Assembly: GCF_902167145.1 (NCBI RefSeq)
Contig: NC_050102.1
Location: forward strand, 9,362,850 to 9,426,849
Direction: 5' to 3'
Length of the DNA: 64,000 nt
From: Zea mays
Taxonomy: Eukaryota; Streptophyta; Magnoliopsida; Poales; Poaceae
The translations under genes and the position numbers were made by a program. The notes beneath the pieces are model-generated. The model was not told the DNA's origin. It saw nothing but the letters and a program-made list of their open reading frames with translations, and searched no databases. Positions 32,815-42,730 of this stretch are shown here, in pieces. Every line of letters begins with the position of its first letter. Position 1 is the first letter of the stretch.

Positions 32815-33401
32815 TGTTGGGGACTTGTTCTCAAATGCTTAGAATTAAGAACAAGGCAACATAAAATGTTAAATGTTAATGTCCTTCGTCTATGAAACAT
32901 TATCCTCTTGAGAATAATGTTTCTTGGACGAAGGTTGATAAGAGCATAATTACGAAGCTCAAATCTTCGTAATAAAATTTCGGTAGAAATTATAAAATGA
33001 CATAGAATAAAAGGTATAAAAAGGAATAGATATATCATAGATGAATTACATTGTATTTACTTAATATAATGAATCATTGAATACAATAATACCTTTGCCT
33101 TGGCAAAGAGTTGGATTCCGAGAGATGCGATTGCAATTAATCGAATGCCTGAACAGTAACGGAATACTGTTCACTATTTATAGGCACAGGACGCAGCCTG
33201 TGAGGAATTACAAGTATGCCCCTTATAAAAACTTACAACATTGACTCAGACCTTTATGGACTAAAAGGTCATTCTATCTTTAAGTCGGTTTGTAATGCCG
33301 AAGCTTTACGAAGAGGAACCTTCGGCTATCTTATACAAACAGCTTCATCCGAGGACCACTTCTTTCTATAAGACCTTCGGCGACGAAGCATAGACCCAAC
33401 A
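32815..33401 (-). repeat. 5' LTR of the cinful-like element
   Basis: 587 bp and apparently identical to the copy at 24028-24614. It carries a TATA-like tataggcacagg region and should hold the promoter for the pol RNA, reading leftward. Confidence 0.95.
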
Positions 33402-34650
33402 CGATGATTTGTTGAAGACCCTATACACCTTTGTATTTGAGTCATAACCTAACAAAAACCCTTCTACAGCTTTGGGAGCAAACTTAGAATTTCTACCCTT
33501 CTTCACTAGAATATAACATTTGCTCCCAAATACACGAAAGTAAGACACATTGGGTTTGTTACCGGTTAGAAGCTCATATGAAGTCTTCTTGAGGAGGCGA
33601 TGAAGATAGACCCGGTTGATGGCGTGGCAAGCCGTGTTCACGGCTTCCGACCAAAAGCGCTCGGGGTCTTGAACTCTCCAAGCATCGTCCTCGCCATGTC
33701 TATAAGCGTCCTGTTCTTCCTCTCTACCACACCATTTTGCTGTGGTGTGTAGGGAGCAGAGAACTCGTGCTTGATTCCTTCCTCCTCAAGGTACTCCTCC
33801 ACTTGAAGGTTCTTGAATTCGGACCCATTGTCGCTCCTTATCTTCTTCACCTTGAGCTCAAACTCATTTTGAGCTCTCCTTAGGAAGCGCTTGAGGGTCG
33901 CTTGGGTTTCAGATTTATCCTGCAAAAAGAATACCCAAGTGAAGCGGGAAAATCATCAACTATAACAAGACCATACTTACTTCCTCCTATACTTAGATAG
34001 GCGACGGGTCCGAAGAGGTCCATATGAAGTAACTCCAGGGGTCTTGATGTTGTCATCACATTTTTGGCATGATGAGAGCTTCCCACCTGTTTTCCTGCTT
34101 GACAAGCTGCACAAGGTCTATCTTTTTCGAAAGTAACATTAGTTAGACCTATCACGTGTTCTCCCTTTAGAAGCTTGTGAAGGTTCTTCATCCCCACATG
34201 TGCTAAGCGGCGATGCCACAGCCAGCCCATGCTAGTCTTAGCAATTAAGCATGCATCTAGACCGGCCTCCTCTTTTGCAAAATCAACTAAATAGAGTTTG
34301 CCGTCTAATACACCCTTAAAAGCTAATGAACCATCACTTCTTCTAAAGACAGACACATCTACATTTGTGAATAGACAATTATATCCCATATTACATAATT
34401 GACTTACGGATAACAAATTATATCCAACCGACTCTACTAAGAATACATTAGAAATAGAGTGCTCATTTGAGATTGCAATTTTGCCTAAGCCTTTAACCTT
34501 GCCTTGATTCCCGTCACCGAATATGATTGAATCTTGGGAATCTTTATTCTTGACGTAGGAGGTGAACATCTTCTTCTCCCCCGTCATGTGGTTTGTGCAT
34601 CCGCTGTCGATAATCCAGCTTGATCCCCCGGAAGCATAAACCTGCAAGGC
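33402..34650 (-). pseudogene. Ji-like pol, proximal part: protease and integrase (frameshifted)
   Basis: Begins near 34647 with the copia protease active site (IIDSGCTNHMTG). The GAG-pre-integrase zinc motif follows (HRRLAHVGMKNLHKLL, then CAACQAGK), then the integrase catalytic residues (LHMDLFGP, IRSDNGSEF, NGVVERKN). Frame changes near 33935 and 33650 break the integrase. The coding sequence resumes at 24027 on the far side of the nested insertion, in register once one copy of the CGATG duplication is discounted. Confidence 0.85.
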
Positions 34651-34654
34651 AAAT

Positions 34655-37042
34655 TTAGGCTTGGGTCTTAGGTACCCAACTCTTGTTGGGTCCTACAAGG
34701 TTAGTGACAATATCCTTAGGGATCCAAATGCAAGTTTTATCTCCCTTGCATTTTGACCCTAGTTTCCTAGCAATCACTTTCCTATCCTTTCTACAAATCG
34801 CAAATGAAGCATTGCAAGCATGATAAATTGTAGAAGGTTCATTTATTATTTTCCTAGAAACATGAGCAACATTTCTTCTAGGCATGTGATTAATAACATT
34901 TCTCCTAGCTAAATTTATATCATGCATAATAGAAGAACTAGAAGCAACCATGGCATGAGAATCAAAAGCATCATAACTTCTATAAACATTTCTAGAATGT
35001 CTCCTATCATGATACATGAAGGCATGGTTCTTTTGAGCACTTCTTGCCAAGGGGGCCTTCCCTTTCTCCTTGGCGGAGATGGAAGCCTTATGGCTTGTTA
35101 AGTTCTTGACTTCCCTCTTGAAGCCAAGACCATCCTTAATTGAGGGGTGTCTACCAATCGTGTAGGCATTCCTTGCAAATTTTAGCTTGTCAAATTCACT
35201 CTTGCTAGTCTTGAGTTGGGCATTAAGACTAGCCACTTCATCATTTAATTTAGAAATGCAAACTAGGTGTTCACTACAAGCATCAACATTAAAATCTTTG
35301 CACCTATTGCAAATCATAACATGTTGTACACAAGAGTTATATTTATTTGCTACTTCTAGTTTAGCATTTAAATCATCATTAACACCTTTTAAAGTAGAAA
35401 TGGTTTCATGACAAGTAGATAGTTCACAAGAAAGCATTTCATTCCTTTTAACTTCTAGAGCAAGATAATTTTGTCCACTAACAAATTTATCATGCTCTTC
35501 ATATAGAAGGTCCTCTTGTTTTTCTAGTAATCTTTTCTTATCATTCAAAGCATCAATCAATTCATTAATCTTATCAATCTTAGTTCTATCTAAGCCCTTG
35601 AATAAGCATGAATAGTCTATTTCATCATCATCACTAGACTCATCCTCGCTTGAAGAAGCATAAGTAGTATTGTTTCGAGTACATACCTTCTTCTCCTTTG
35701 CCATGAGGCATGTGTGATGCTCGTTGGGGAAGAGGGATGACTTGTTGAAGGTGGTGGCGGTGAGTCCTTCGTTGTCGGAGTCGGACGAGGAGCAATCTGA
35801 ATCCCACTTCTTTCCAAGATGTGCCTCGCCCTTCGCCTTCTTGTAGTTCTTCTTCTTTTCCCACTTTCCATTCTTCTTTTCCTGGTCACTATCATTATCG
35901 GGATAATTAGCGATAAAATGACCAATCTTACCACATTTGAAGCAGGAGCGCTTTCCCTTTGTCTTGTTCTTGTTGGGGTGCTCCTTGCGACCCTTTAGCG
36001 CCGTCTTGAACCGCTTGATGGTAAGGGCCATTTCTTCCTCATTAAGCCCGGCCGCCTCAACTTGCGCCACCTTGCTTGGTAGTGCCTCCTTGCTCCTTGT
36101 CGCTTTGAGAGCAACGGTTTGAGGCTCGTGGATTGGGCCATTCAATGCATCATCCATGTATCTCGCCTCCTTGATCATCATCCGCCCGCTTACAAATTTC
36201 CCAAGGATTTCTTCGGGCGACATCTTGGTGTACCTAGGATTTTCACGAATATTGTTTACCAGATGTGGATCAAGTACAGTAAAGGACCTTAGCATTAGGC
36301 GAACGACGTCGTGGTCCGTCCATCGCGTGCTTCCATAGCTCCTTATCTTGTTGACGAGGGTCTTGAGCCTGTTGTATGTTTGGGTTGGCTCCTCCCCCCT
36401 TATCATCGCGAATCTCCCGAGTTCGCCCTCCACCAACTCCATCTTGGTGAGCATTGTGACGTCGTTCCCCTCATGTGAGATCTTGAGGGTGTCCCAGATC
36501 TGCTTGGCATTGTCCAAACCGCTCACCTTATGGTACTCGTCCCTGCACAATGAGGCTAACAACACAGTAGTAGCTTGTGCATTTTTATGAATCTGTTTAT
36601 TGATAAACAAAGGACTATCCGAGCTATCAAATTTCATTCCACTCTCTACTATCTCCCATATACTAGGATGGAGAGAGAACAAGTGACTACGCATTTTGTG
36701 ACTCCAAAATCTGTAGTCCTCTCCATCAAAATGAGGAGGTTTACCAAGTGGAATGGAGAGTAAATGAGCATTGGTACTTTGAGGAATACGAGAATAATCA
36801 AAAGAGAAGTTTGAATTAACCGTCTTCTTTTTCTCGTAGTCGTTGTCGTCGTCCTTTTGGGAAGAAGAGGATTCGTCGCTGTCGTAGTAGACTATCTCTT
36901 TGATGCGCCTTGTTTTCTTCTTCCTCCCATCTTTTCTTTTGTGGCTCGAGCCCGAGTCAGTAGGCTTGTCCTCCTTTGGATCATTGACGAACGACTCTTT
37001 CTCCTTATCATTGACCACCATCCCCTTGCCCTTAGGATCCAT
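34655..37042 (-). CDS. Ji-like Gag polyprotein (795 aa) with altered zinc knuckle
   Basis: Structural protein that packages the element RNA into particles. The start ATG lies about 50 bp after the 5' LTR. The N-terminal basic/acidic region is followed by the gag core (IPLGKPPHFDGEDYRFWSHK near residue 100) and a CCHC zinc knuckle. The last ligand of the knuckle is Tyr instead of Cys (CFKCGKIGHFIANYP). A long coiled-coil region and a basic tail follow. The frame is otherwise open to the stop at 34655. The Opie-like copy has a normal knuckle, so this change probably impairs RNA binding. Confidence 0.88.
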   Translation of the reverse strand: MDPKGKGMVVNDKEKESFVNDPKEDKPTDSGSSHKRKDGRKKKTRRIKEIVYYDSDESSSSQKDDDNDYEKKKTVNSNFSFDYSRIPQSTNAHLLSIPLGKPPHFDGEDYRFWSHKMRSHLFSLHPSIWEIVESGMKFDSSDSPLFINKQIHKNAQATTVLLASLCRDEYHKVSGLDNAKQIWDTLKISHEGNDVTMLTKMELVEGELGRFAMIRGEEPTQTYNRLKTLVNKIRSYGSTRWTDHDVVRLMLRSFTVLDPHLVNNIRENPRYTKMSPEEILGKFVSGRMMIKEARYMDDALNGPIHEPQTVALKATRSKEALPSKVAQVEAAGLNEEEMALTIKRFKTALKGRKEHPNKNKTKGKRSCFKCGKIGHFIANYPDNDSDQEKKNGKWEKKKNYKKAKGEAHLGKKWDSDCSSSDSDNEGLTATTFNKSSLFPNEHHTCLMAKEKKVCTRNNTTYASSSEDESSDDDEIDYSCLFKGLDRTKIDKINELIDALNDKKRLLEKQEDLLYEEHDKFVSGQNYLALEVKRNEMLSCELSTCHETISTLKGVNDDLNAKLEVANKYNSCVQHVMICNRCKDFNVDACSEHLVCISKLNDEVASLNAQLKTSKSEFDKLKFARNAYTIGRHPSIKDGLGFKREVKNLTSHKASISAKEKGKAPLARSAQKNHAFMYHDRRHSRNVYRSYDAFDSHAMVASSSSIMHDINLARRNVINHMPRRNVAHVSRKIINEPSTIYHACNASFAICRKDRKVIARKLGSKCKGDKTCIWIPKDIVTNLVGPNKSWVPKTQA

Positions 37043-37077
37043 CTCTTCGGGCGATTAGTCCCTTTCTTGAAGAGAAC

Positions 37078-37090
37078 GGCTCCGATACCA
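37078..37090 (-). other. Primer-binding site of the Ji-like element
   Basis: TGGTATCGGAGCC on the - strand, 2 bp from the 5' LTR, fits the initiator-Met tRNA 3' end with the single change seen in this family. Confidence 0.85.
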
Positions 37091-37092
37091 AT

Positions 37093-38339
37093 TGAGAGCA
37101 CCTAGAGGGGGGTGAATAGGTGATCCTGTAAAACTTAAAACTTAACACCACAAACTTGATTAAGAGTTAGACAAATGAAATCAAGTGAGTAGAGAGGAGA
37201 GCTCTTGTGAAGCACAATAGACACAATGAGGACAAGCACAAGAGGCACGAGGATTTATCCCATGGTTCGGCCAAGTACAAAACTTGCCTACTCCACGTTG
37301 TGGCGTCCCAACGGACGAGAGTTGCACTCAACTCCTCTCAAGTGATCCAATGATCAACTTGAATACCACGGTGTTCTTCTTTACTTTACTCTTTCCTGTT
37401 TGCGAGGAATCTCCACAACTTGGAGTCTCTCGCCCTTACAATAAGAATCACAATGAAGCACTAGAGTAAGGGAGGGAAGCAACACACTCAAATCCACAGC
37501 AAATACGCACACACAAGATCAAGACTTGAGCTCAAAAGAGTATCACAAGGTTCTCACTAGAACAGAGCTCAAATCACTAAGAATGCCGAACAAGTGCGCA
37601 AGAATGAAGTGTGAGTGATCAACAATGCTCAAGGAATGCTTGGTGTTCTCCTCCATGCGCCTAGGGGTCCCTTTTATAGCCCCAAGGCAGCTAGGAGCCG
37701 TTGAGAGCATTTCAAGAAGGCAATTCTTGCCTTCTGTCGCCTGGCGCACCGGACAGTCCGGTGCACCACCGCACACTGTCCGGTGCGGATTTCTTTCCTT
37801 CTTTGGCGAAGCCGACCGTTGGCGCTTTGGAGCCGTTGGCGCACCAGACACTGTCCGGTGCACACCGGACAGTCCGGTGCCTCTTCTGACCGTTGGCTCT
37901 AGCCACGCGTCGTGCGCGGATTCTGCGGCCGACCGTTGGCCCGACCGACTGTTGGCTCACCGGACAGTCCGGTGCACCACCGGACAGTCCGGTGATTTAT
38001 AGTCGTACACCGCTGTCGAAGTCCCGAGAGCAGCCAGTTGACAGCCGCCAGCCTGGCGCACCGGACACTGTCCGGTGCACCACCGGACAGTCCGGTGCAC
38101 CCAGACCGAGCAGCCTTTTGGCTGTACACAGCCAACTTCTCCAAAAATTGTTTCTCCTATTTCTAGCACTTAGACACAATACATTAGTCTTAAAAAACAA
38201 TGTACTAAGTCTAGAAACATACCTTTAATCTTGATTTGCACTTCTTGAGTCCTTGGCACAATTTAACACTTAGGCACTTGTGTTGGACACTTAATCTCCA
38301 AAATACTTAGAAATGGCCCAAGGGCACATTTCCCTTTCA
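37093..38339 (-). repeat. 5' LTR of the Ji-like element
   Basis: 1,247 bp, opening tgagagcacctagagggggg on the + strand and closing atttccctttca. It contains more copies of the CACCGGACAGTCCGGTG-type palindrome (37745-37880, 37960-38100) than the 3' LTR. Confidence 0.92.
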
Positions 38340-38344
38340 ACATC

Positions 38345-38399
38345 GTGTCAACACATGGACATTGTACTAGTAAAGTATAAGTAGGAGCTAGTCGATATT
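38345..38399. other. 55-bp host island between two retrotransposon stacks
   Basis: Unique-looking sequence between the ACATC duplication of the Ji-like element and the Huck-like element. Its last 5 bp (ATATT) are the left target duplication of the Huck-like element. It shows the two elements landed within 60 bp of each other. Confidence 0.8.
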
Positions 38400-39867
38400 T
38401 GTCGGCGTTTCGACCCCGGGGGGTCCCTGGACCGACGAGTAAATTGTCGCTGCGTGTCCCAGCCCAGATGGGTCGGCGCGAGACGGAACACAAGGGGGAA
38501 ACAATAAGGGGAATCGTGGCCTCGTGTTGTCCTGCGCCCAAGGCGGATGCGCTTGCAGTAGGGGGTTACAAGCGTTCGCGAGGGAGAGAGGGAGAGCCTG
38601 TGCGTCAGCCCGTCCTCCCGCACGGCCACCTTCTCGTATGAGGGCCCTGGACCTTCCTTTTATAGATGTAAGGAGAGGGTCCAGGTGTACAACAGGGAGC
38701 GTAGCAATGTGCTAATGTGTCTAGCAGGGAGGAGCCAGAGTCCTATGTACATGCCGATGTGGCTGTTGGAGAGGTGTTGCTGCCCTGTTCATGTGATGTC
38801 GTGGCCGTCGGAGGAGCGCTTGAGCCCTATGGAAGCACAGCTGTCGGGTGCTGTCGGATCCTTGCTGACGTCTCCTTGCTTCCGTAAGGGGCTGAGAACT
38901 GCCATCGTCATGGAGCACGCGGGGTGCCATCATTACTTGTTTACCGGGGCGAGCCAGATGGGATGCAGGTCTTGTTCCCCGTAGCCTGAGCTAGCTAGGG
39001 GGTAGGGTAATGATGGGCCCTCCTGTAGCGTGGTCGGTCCGAGCCCAAGGTCGGGCGAGGCGGTGATTCCTCCGAGGGCGAGGCGGTGATTCCTCCGAGG
39101 TCGAGGCTGAGTCCGAGCTCTGGGGTAGGGCGAGGCAGAGTCCGTCGTCGTCCGAGGTCGAGGCTGAGTCCGAGCCCTGGGGTCGGACGAGGCGGAGTCC
39201 GTCGTCCGAGGTCGAGGTTGAGTCCGAGCCCTGGGGTCGGGCGAGGCGGAGACCGTCTTCCGGTGTCGAGATTGAGTCCGAGCCCTGGGGTCGGGCGAAG
39301 CGGAGACCGTCTTCCGGTGTCGAGGTTGAGTCTGAGCCCTGGGGTCGGGCGAGGCGGAGCTTCCTATGGCGCCCGAGGCTGGACTTGGCTGCTGTCAGTC
39401 TCACCCTGGCGGGTGGCACAGCAGTCGGAGCAGGGCAGGCGGTGCTGTTTTCCTGTCAGGTCAGTCAGTGGAGGGGCGAAGTGACTGCGGTCACTTCGGC
39501 CTTGTCGACTGAGGAGCGCGCGTCAGGATAAGGTGTTAGGCGATCCTTGCATTGAATGCTCCTGCGATCCGGTCGGCTGGCGAGGCGATCTGGCCAAGGT
39601 TGCTTCTCCGTGAAGCTTGCCCGAGCTGGGCCTCGGGCGAGTCGAAGGTGTGCTCGTCGCTTGAGGGGACCCTCGGGCGAGATGTGAATCCTCCTGGGTC
39701 GACTGTCTTCGCCCGAGGCTGGGCTCGGGCGATGCGAGATCGTGTCCCTTGAGTGGACGGAGCCTTGACCTGAATTGCGCCCATCAGGCCTTTGCCGCTT
39801 TGTGCTGATGGGGGTTACCAGCTGAGATTAGGAGTCTTGAGGGTACCCCTAATTATGGTCCCCGACA
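38400..39867 (-). repeat. 3' LTR of the Huck-like element
   Basis: 1,468 bp, GC-rich. It matches the 5' LTR (1,439 bp) with scattered substitutions and differences in tandem-repeat copy number. Confidence 0.92.
39085..39365. repeat. ~54-bp tandem array inside the Huck-like 3' LTR
   Basis: About five diverged units with the core gagtccgagccctggggtcg follow one another. They create long but meaningless Pro/Arg/Ser-rich open frames on both strands. The other LTR has a corresponding array at about 59255-59520 with slightly different units. Confidence 0.85.
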
Positions 39868-40602
39868 GTAGCCCCCGAGCCTCAAAGGGAGTGTTGGTAC
39901 TCGCTTGGAGGCTTTTGTCGCACTTTTTTGCAAGGGGGACCGGCCTTTCTCGGTTGTATTTTGTTCCGGTGGGTGCGCGCGAGCGCACCCGCCGGGTGTA
40001 GCCCCCGAGGCCTCGGAGGAGTGGTTTGACTCCTCCGAGGTCTTAGCGCTTTTCGTGACACCTCGACCGGTCTGGTTGTTCCCTCATGCGAACTGGTCGT
40101 TGCCCGGGTGCATAGTCAGGTTCCGAGTTCTCGGGCTGGTATGTTGACGCTGTCAACGCTTTGGCCGGAGCCGGGTTTGCGAGAGCAGCCCCCGAGCCTC
40201 TGCACAGAGCGAGAGGACGGTCAAGGACTGACTCGACTTTTATCATACGCCCCTTTGTCGCCTTTCCGCAAGGAGGAGGGGGGAAAGCGCCATGTTGCCC
40301 TTGGAGGGCGCCGAACATGGTGTCTCCAGTGAGTTGCTAATGGGTGATCCGAGTGGACGCCCGTGTCCCGTTCGATAAGGGTCGGCTAGTGGCCCAGAGG
40401 CGCGCTCCAAAAGTACCTGCAGGTGATTTGTCGGACCCGGTCCCATTTGATTGGGTCCGAGGGCTCGATGCCTCCCTCTGATGGGATTTTGTTACAGAAT
40501 CGCTCCTGCTGGTCTCGGAAATGTCCTAGGGTACCTCAGGAGCGTAGCCCGAGCCTCAGCCATGTATTGGACGTACCTAGAGTCATCCCTCGCTCTGCGT
40601 GC

Positions 40603-40815
40603 TCTGAGGCGGCTGTCGAACCCTTCAGGGGGGCAGCCTTCGAACCCCTGATCAGTAGTAGACGCGGAGCCCGAGTGGCCTGAGGCGGCTGTCGAACCCT
40701 TCCGAGGGGCCAGCCTTCGAACCTCTAACCAGTAGTGGGCGCGGAGCCCGAGTGCTCTGAGGCGGCTGTCGAACCCTTCCGAGGGGCCAGCCTTCGAACC
40801 TCTGATCAGTAGGAG
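40603..40815. repeat. 77-bp tandem repeat, about 2.7 copies
   Basis: Units begin ctgaggcggctgtcgaaccc at 40603, 40680 and 40757, an exact 77-bp spacing, in the 3' non-coding region of the Huck-like element. Confidence 0.9.
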
Positions 40816-41489
40816 GCTCGGGGCCCGCTTCCTTCGCGGAGAAGGATCCCTTTCAGAGTATCCCCTTTCCCGGTCCCTGTAGCAAGAGAGAGAAAGGGGA
40901 AGAGGAAAAGGATATGAAATTGAACGACGTGGCGCACCTTTTTTGACGCGGTCATCATGGCGGAGGTGAAGCGTCGCCCGCTTCGCCTGCCCTGCCGTAG
41001 AGTTAATGCGACGGGATGAGTGGTTGGCGTGGCAGCCGTTGTGCGTGCGCGAGCCGTTCGAGGAACGGAACACGGGCGCGTCGTCTTCACGCCTTGGGAG
41101 AGGGCTCTCTCGTTGTCCCAGGAGGGGATGTGAGCCTGCAGACGATTTGACTGCTGCTTCCGCCCGCCTGCCGCCGCCATTACCGTCGGCCCACTTTTGG
41201 CCATATCGACCGTCGCGCCTTCTCCCGTGGCGGACTGACCCGTGACCGATGTGCTCGGTTGGCACTGTTGGGCCATGCGTAGGGTTGCCTCGAGTCGCAG
41301 CACCGGTTCCGCAGTCGAGAAGGCGTGGTACTGGCGCAAGTGGCGGTGCAGTTTCTCGCACGTAGTAACCGGCGCGCCGGTTACATGACGTGTGGGCCTA
41401 AACATCTAGGTATTTTGGGTGTAATACCATGTTTTTTCCTCATTTCGAGCACTAGGACTCGCCTGTCGGCTAGCTGAACCGCTTAACGA

Positions 41490-42515
41490 AGTGTGAGTTG
41501 CCCTGTGCGGAAGGTGATGAGTGAGGTATCCGTATCCCAGAGGCGTAGGAGTCCCTCGGCTCGGTCGGCCTTGCCGCCCGAGGCTTCTCTTGCCCAGTTA
41601 AAGAAACCCTCGGCCGCTCTGCGATGAGCTGGAGCTGGAGGCAGCGGTGTCAGCATGGACAGAGGCGGAGTCGGCTGGAGAAGAAACTTCGTCGGCCCAG
41701 GAGCAGGGGACTTCCCAGGCCGAGGAGGCGTAGCAGCGGTGGCCGGAGCGTGGCCGGGTCATCCACTAGCGGGACCAACCCTGGAGTCGGGCTGCCGAGG
41801 CCATGAGCCGGGCCAGTGTCCCCGGGGGACGACTCGCTGAGGCTACGGAGCGGTCGGTCCGGCCGTCTTCTTGGGCCGGGTTCCTGGAGGAGGCCCTGGC
41901 GGCGATGACCCAGGCATGGTGCTGACATTTTCCTTCGAGGTGGAGATCCTCCGACCGTGTCGCCGTCTGAGGCCGGGTCGGATTCCGCCAAAGGTGGAGT
42001 CGATGCCGAGGGTGCTGTTGCTCCCCCTACTGATGTCTGATCCTGCAGGAACAGTTTATCTGTAGTGTGTGTATGTTTTTTGCGGCCGCCGAGGCCCAAA
42101 CATACCGTCGTCGTGTTGTAAAGCTGTGTTTCTTTTCCCCCTTGTTTCGAATATCAGGACTTGTTCGTCGGAAACAGAATTGTTTATCCGAGCGAGAGTT
42201 ACTTATTGCGGAAGGTGATGAGTGAGGTATCTGTATCCCGGAGGCGTAGGAGTTCCTCGGCTCGGTCGGCCTTGCCGCTTACGTGTACTCTTACTCGTCC
42301 GTAGGATTCTGTTATCGACATAGTCGAGAAGGCACGAAAAATCGTTTCGGCATAAAAGTTTTCGAGCGTTAAGACTTGTTCGGTCAGCGGAATCGCTTAT
42401 CCGAGCGTGAGTTACTTATCGCAGAAGGTGATGAGTGAGGTATCCGTATCCCGGAGGCGTAGGAGTCCCTCAGCTCGGTCGACCTTGCCGCTTACGTGTA
42501 CTCCGTCATTTTCAG
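41490..42515. repeat. Three dispersed ~100-bp direct repeats
   Basis: The block containing gaaggtgatgagtgaggtat recurs at 41511, 42211 and 42424, each followed by ccgtatcccggaggcgtagg-like sequence and ctcggtcg. The copies are 70-90% alike by eye. They belong to the Huck-like 3' region. Confidence 0.85.
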
Positions 42516-42730
42516 GATCCCACTATCGAAGTAGTCGAAAAGCACGAAAGATGTTCTGGCAGAAAGACTTTTTCCGAGGAAAATTTTGACGCAGAGGGTG
42601 TTCCCAGGGGGTTCCCCCCTTCTAGCCCCCAAGGGAGGGTCGGGCTTTGCCGAGGCAAGGCTGACCCTTCCTTGATGGTTAGACTTTATTTGTGTATGTA
42701 AACGAGGTATATGAATGACTTGAAAACATC

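Larger units (their letters stand above)
24028..33401 (-). mobile_element. cinful/zeon-like Tat-lineage gypsy retrotransposon, very young
   Basis: A 9,374-bp element nested in the Ji-like pol, flanked by exact duplication CGATG (24023-24027 and 33402-33406). The two 587-bp LTRs look identical on reading. Domain order on the - strand is protease, RT, RNase H, a second RNase H, integrase (gypsy order with the extra RNase H of the Tat lineage). No gag frame exists between primer site and protease. A complete antisense gene occupies 24.9-28.0 kb. One nonsense codon interrupts integrase. The family name is inferred from LTR length and remembered ends. Confidence 0.9.
20097..38339 (-). mobile_element. 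Ji-like copia (SIRE/Maximus-type) retrotransposon, interrupted
   Basis: A complete element read right to left: 5' LTR 37093-38339, primer site, gag, pol (protease, integrase, RT, RNase H), polypurine tract, 3' LTR 20097-21272. An exact 5-bp target duplication ACATC flanks it (20092-20096 and 38340-38344). The domain order protease-integrase-RT-RNase H is that of copia. A cinful-like element (24028-33401) sits inside the integrase/RT linker and has its own duplication. Without the insert the element is about 8.9 kb. Frameshifts in integrase and RT make it non-autonomous. The family name is from LTR ends (TGAAAGGGAAATGTGCCC, GTGCTCTCA) and memory. Confidence 0.9.
39868..42730 (-). other. 3' non-coding region of the Huck-like element
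   Basis: It starts with the polypurine tract (gggggctac on the - strand abutting the LTR) and runs 2.9 kb to the integrase stop. It contains direct repeats but no credible gene. Open frames on both strands lack conserved motifs. In Tat elements this interval often carries an antisense frame; if one existed here it is no longer readable. Confidence 0.6.

Noticed and set aside
32772..33038. N-terminal extension of the cinful-like Pol into the LTR
   Set aside because: The frame merely stays open through the LTR and primer site; no conserved protein is encoded there.
39086..39484. Pro/Arg/Ser-rich open frames in the Huck-like LTRs
   Set aside because: They are translations of the 54-bp tandem array and are open in several frames on both strands.
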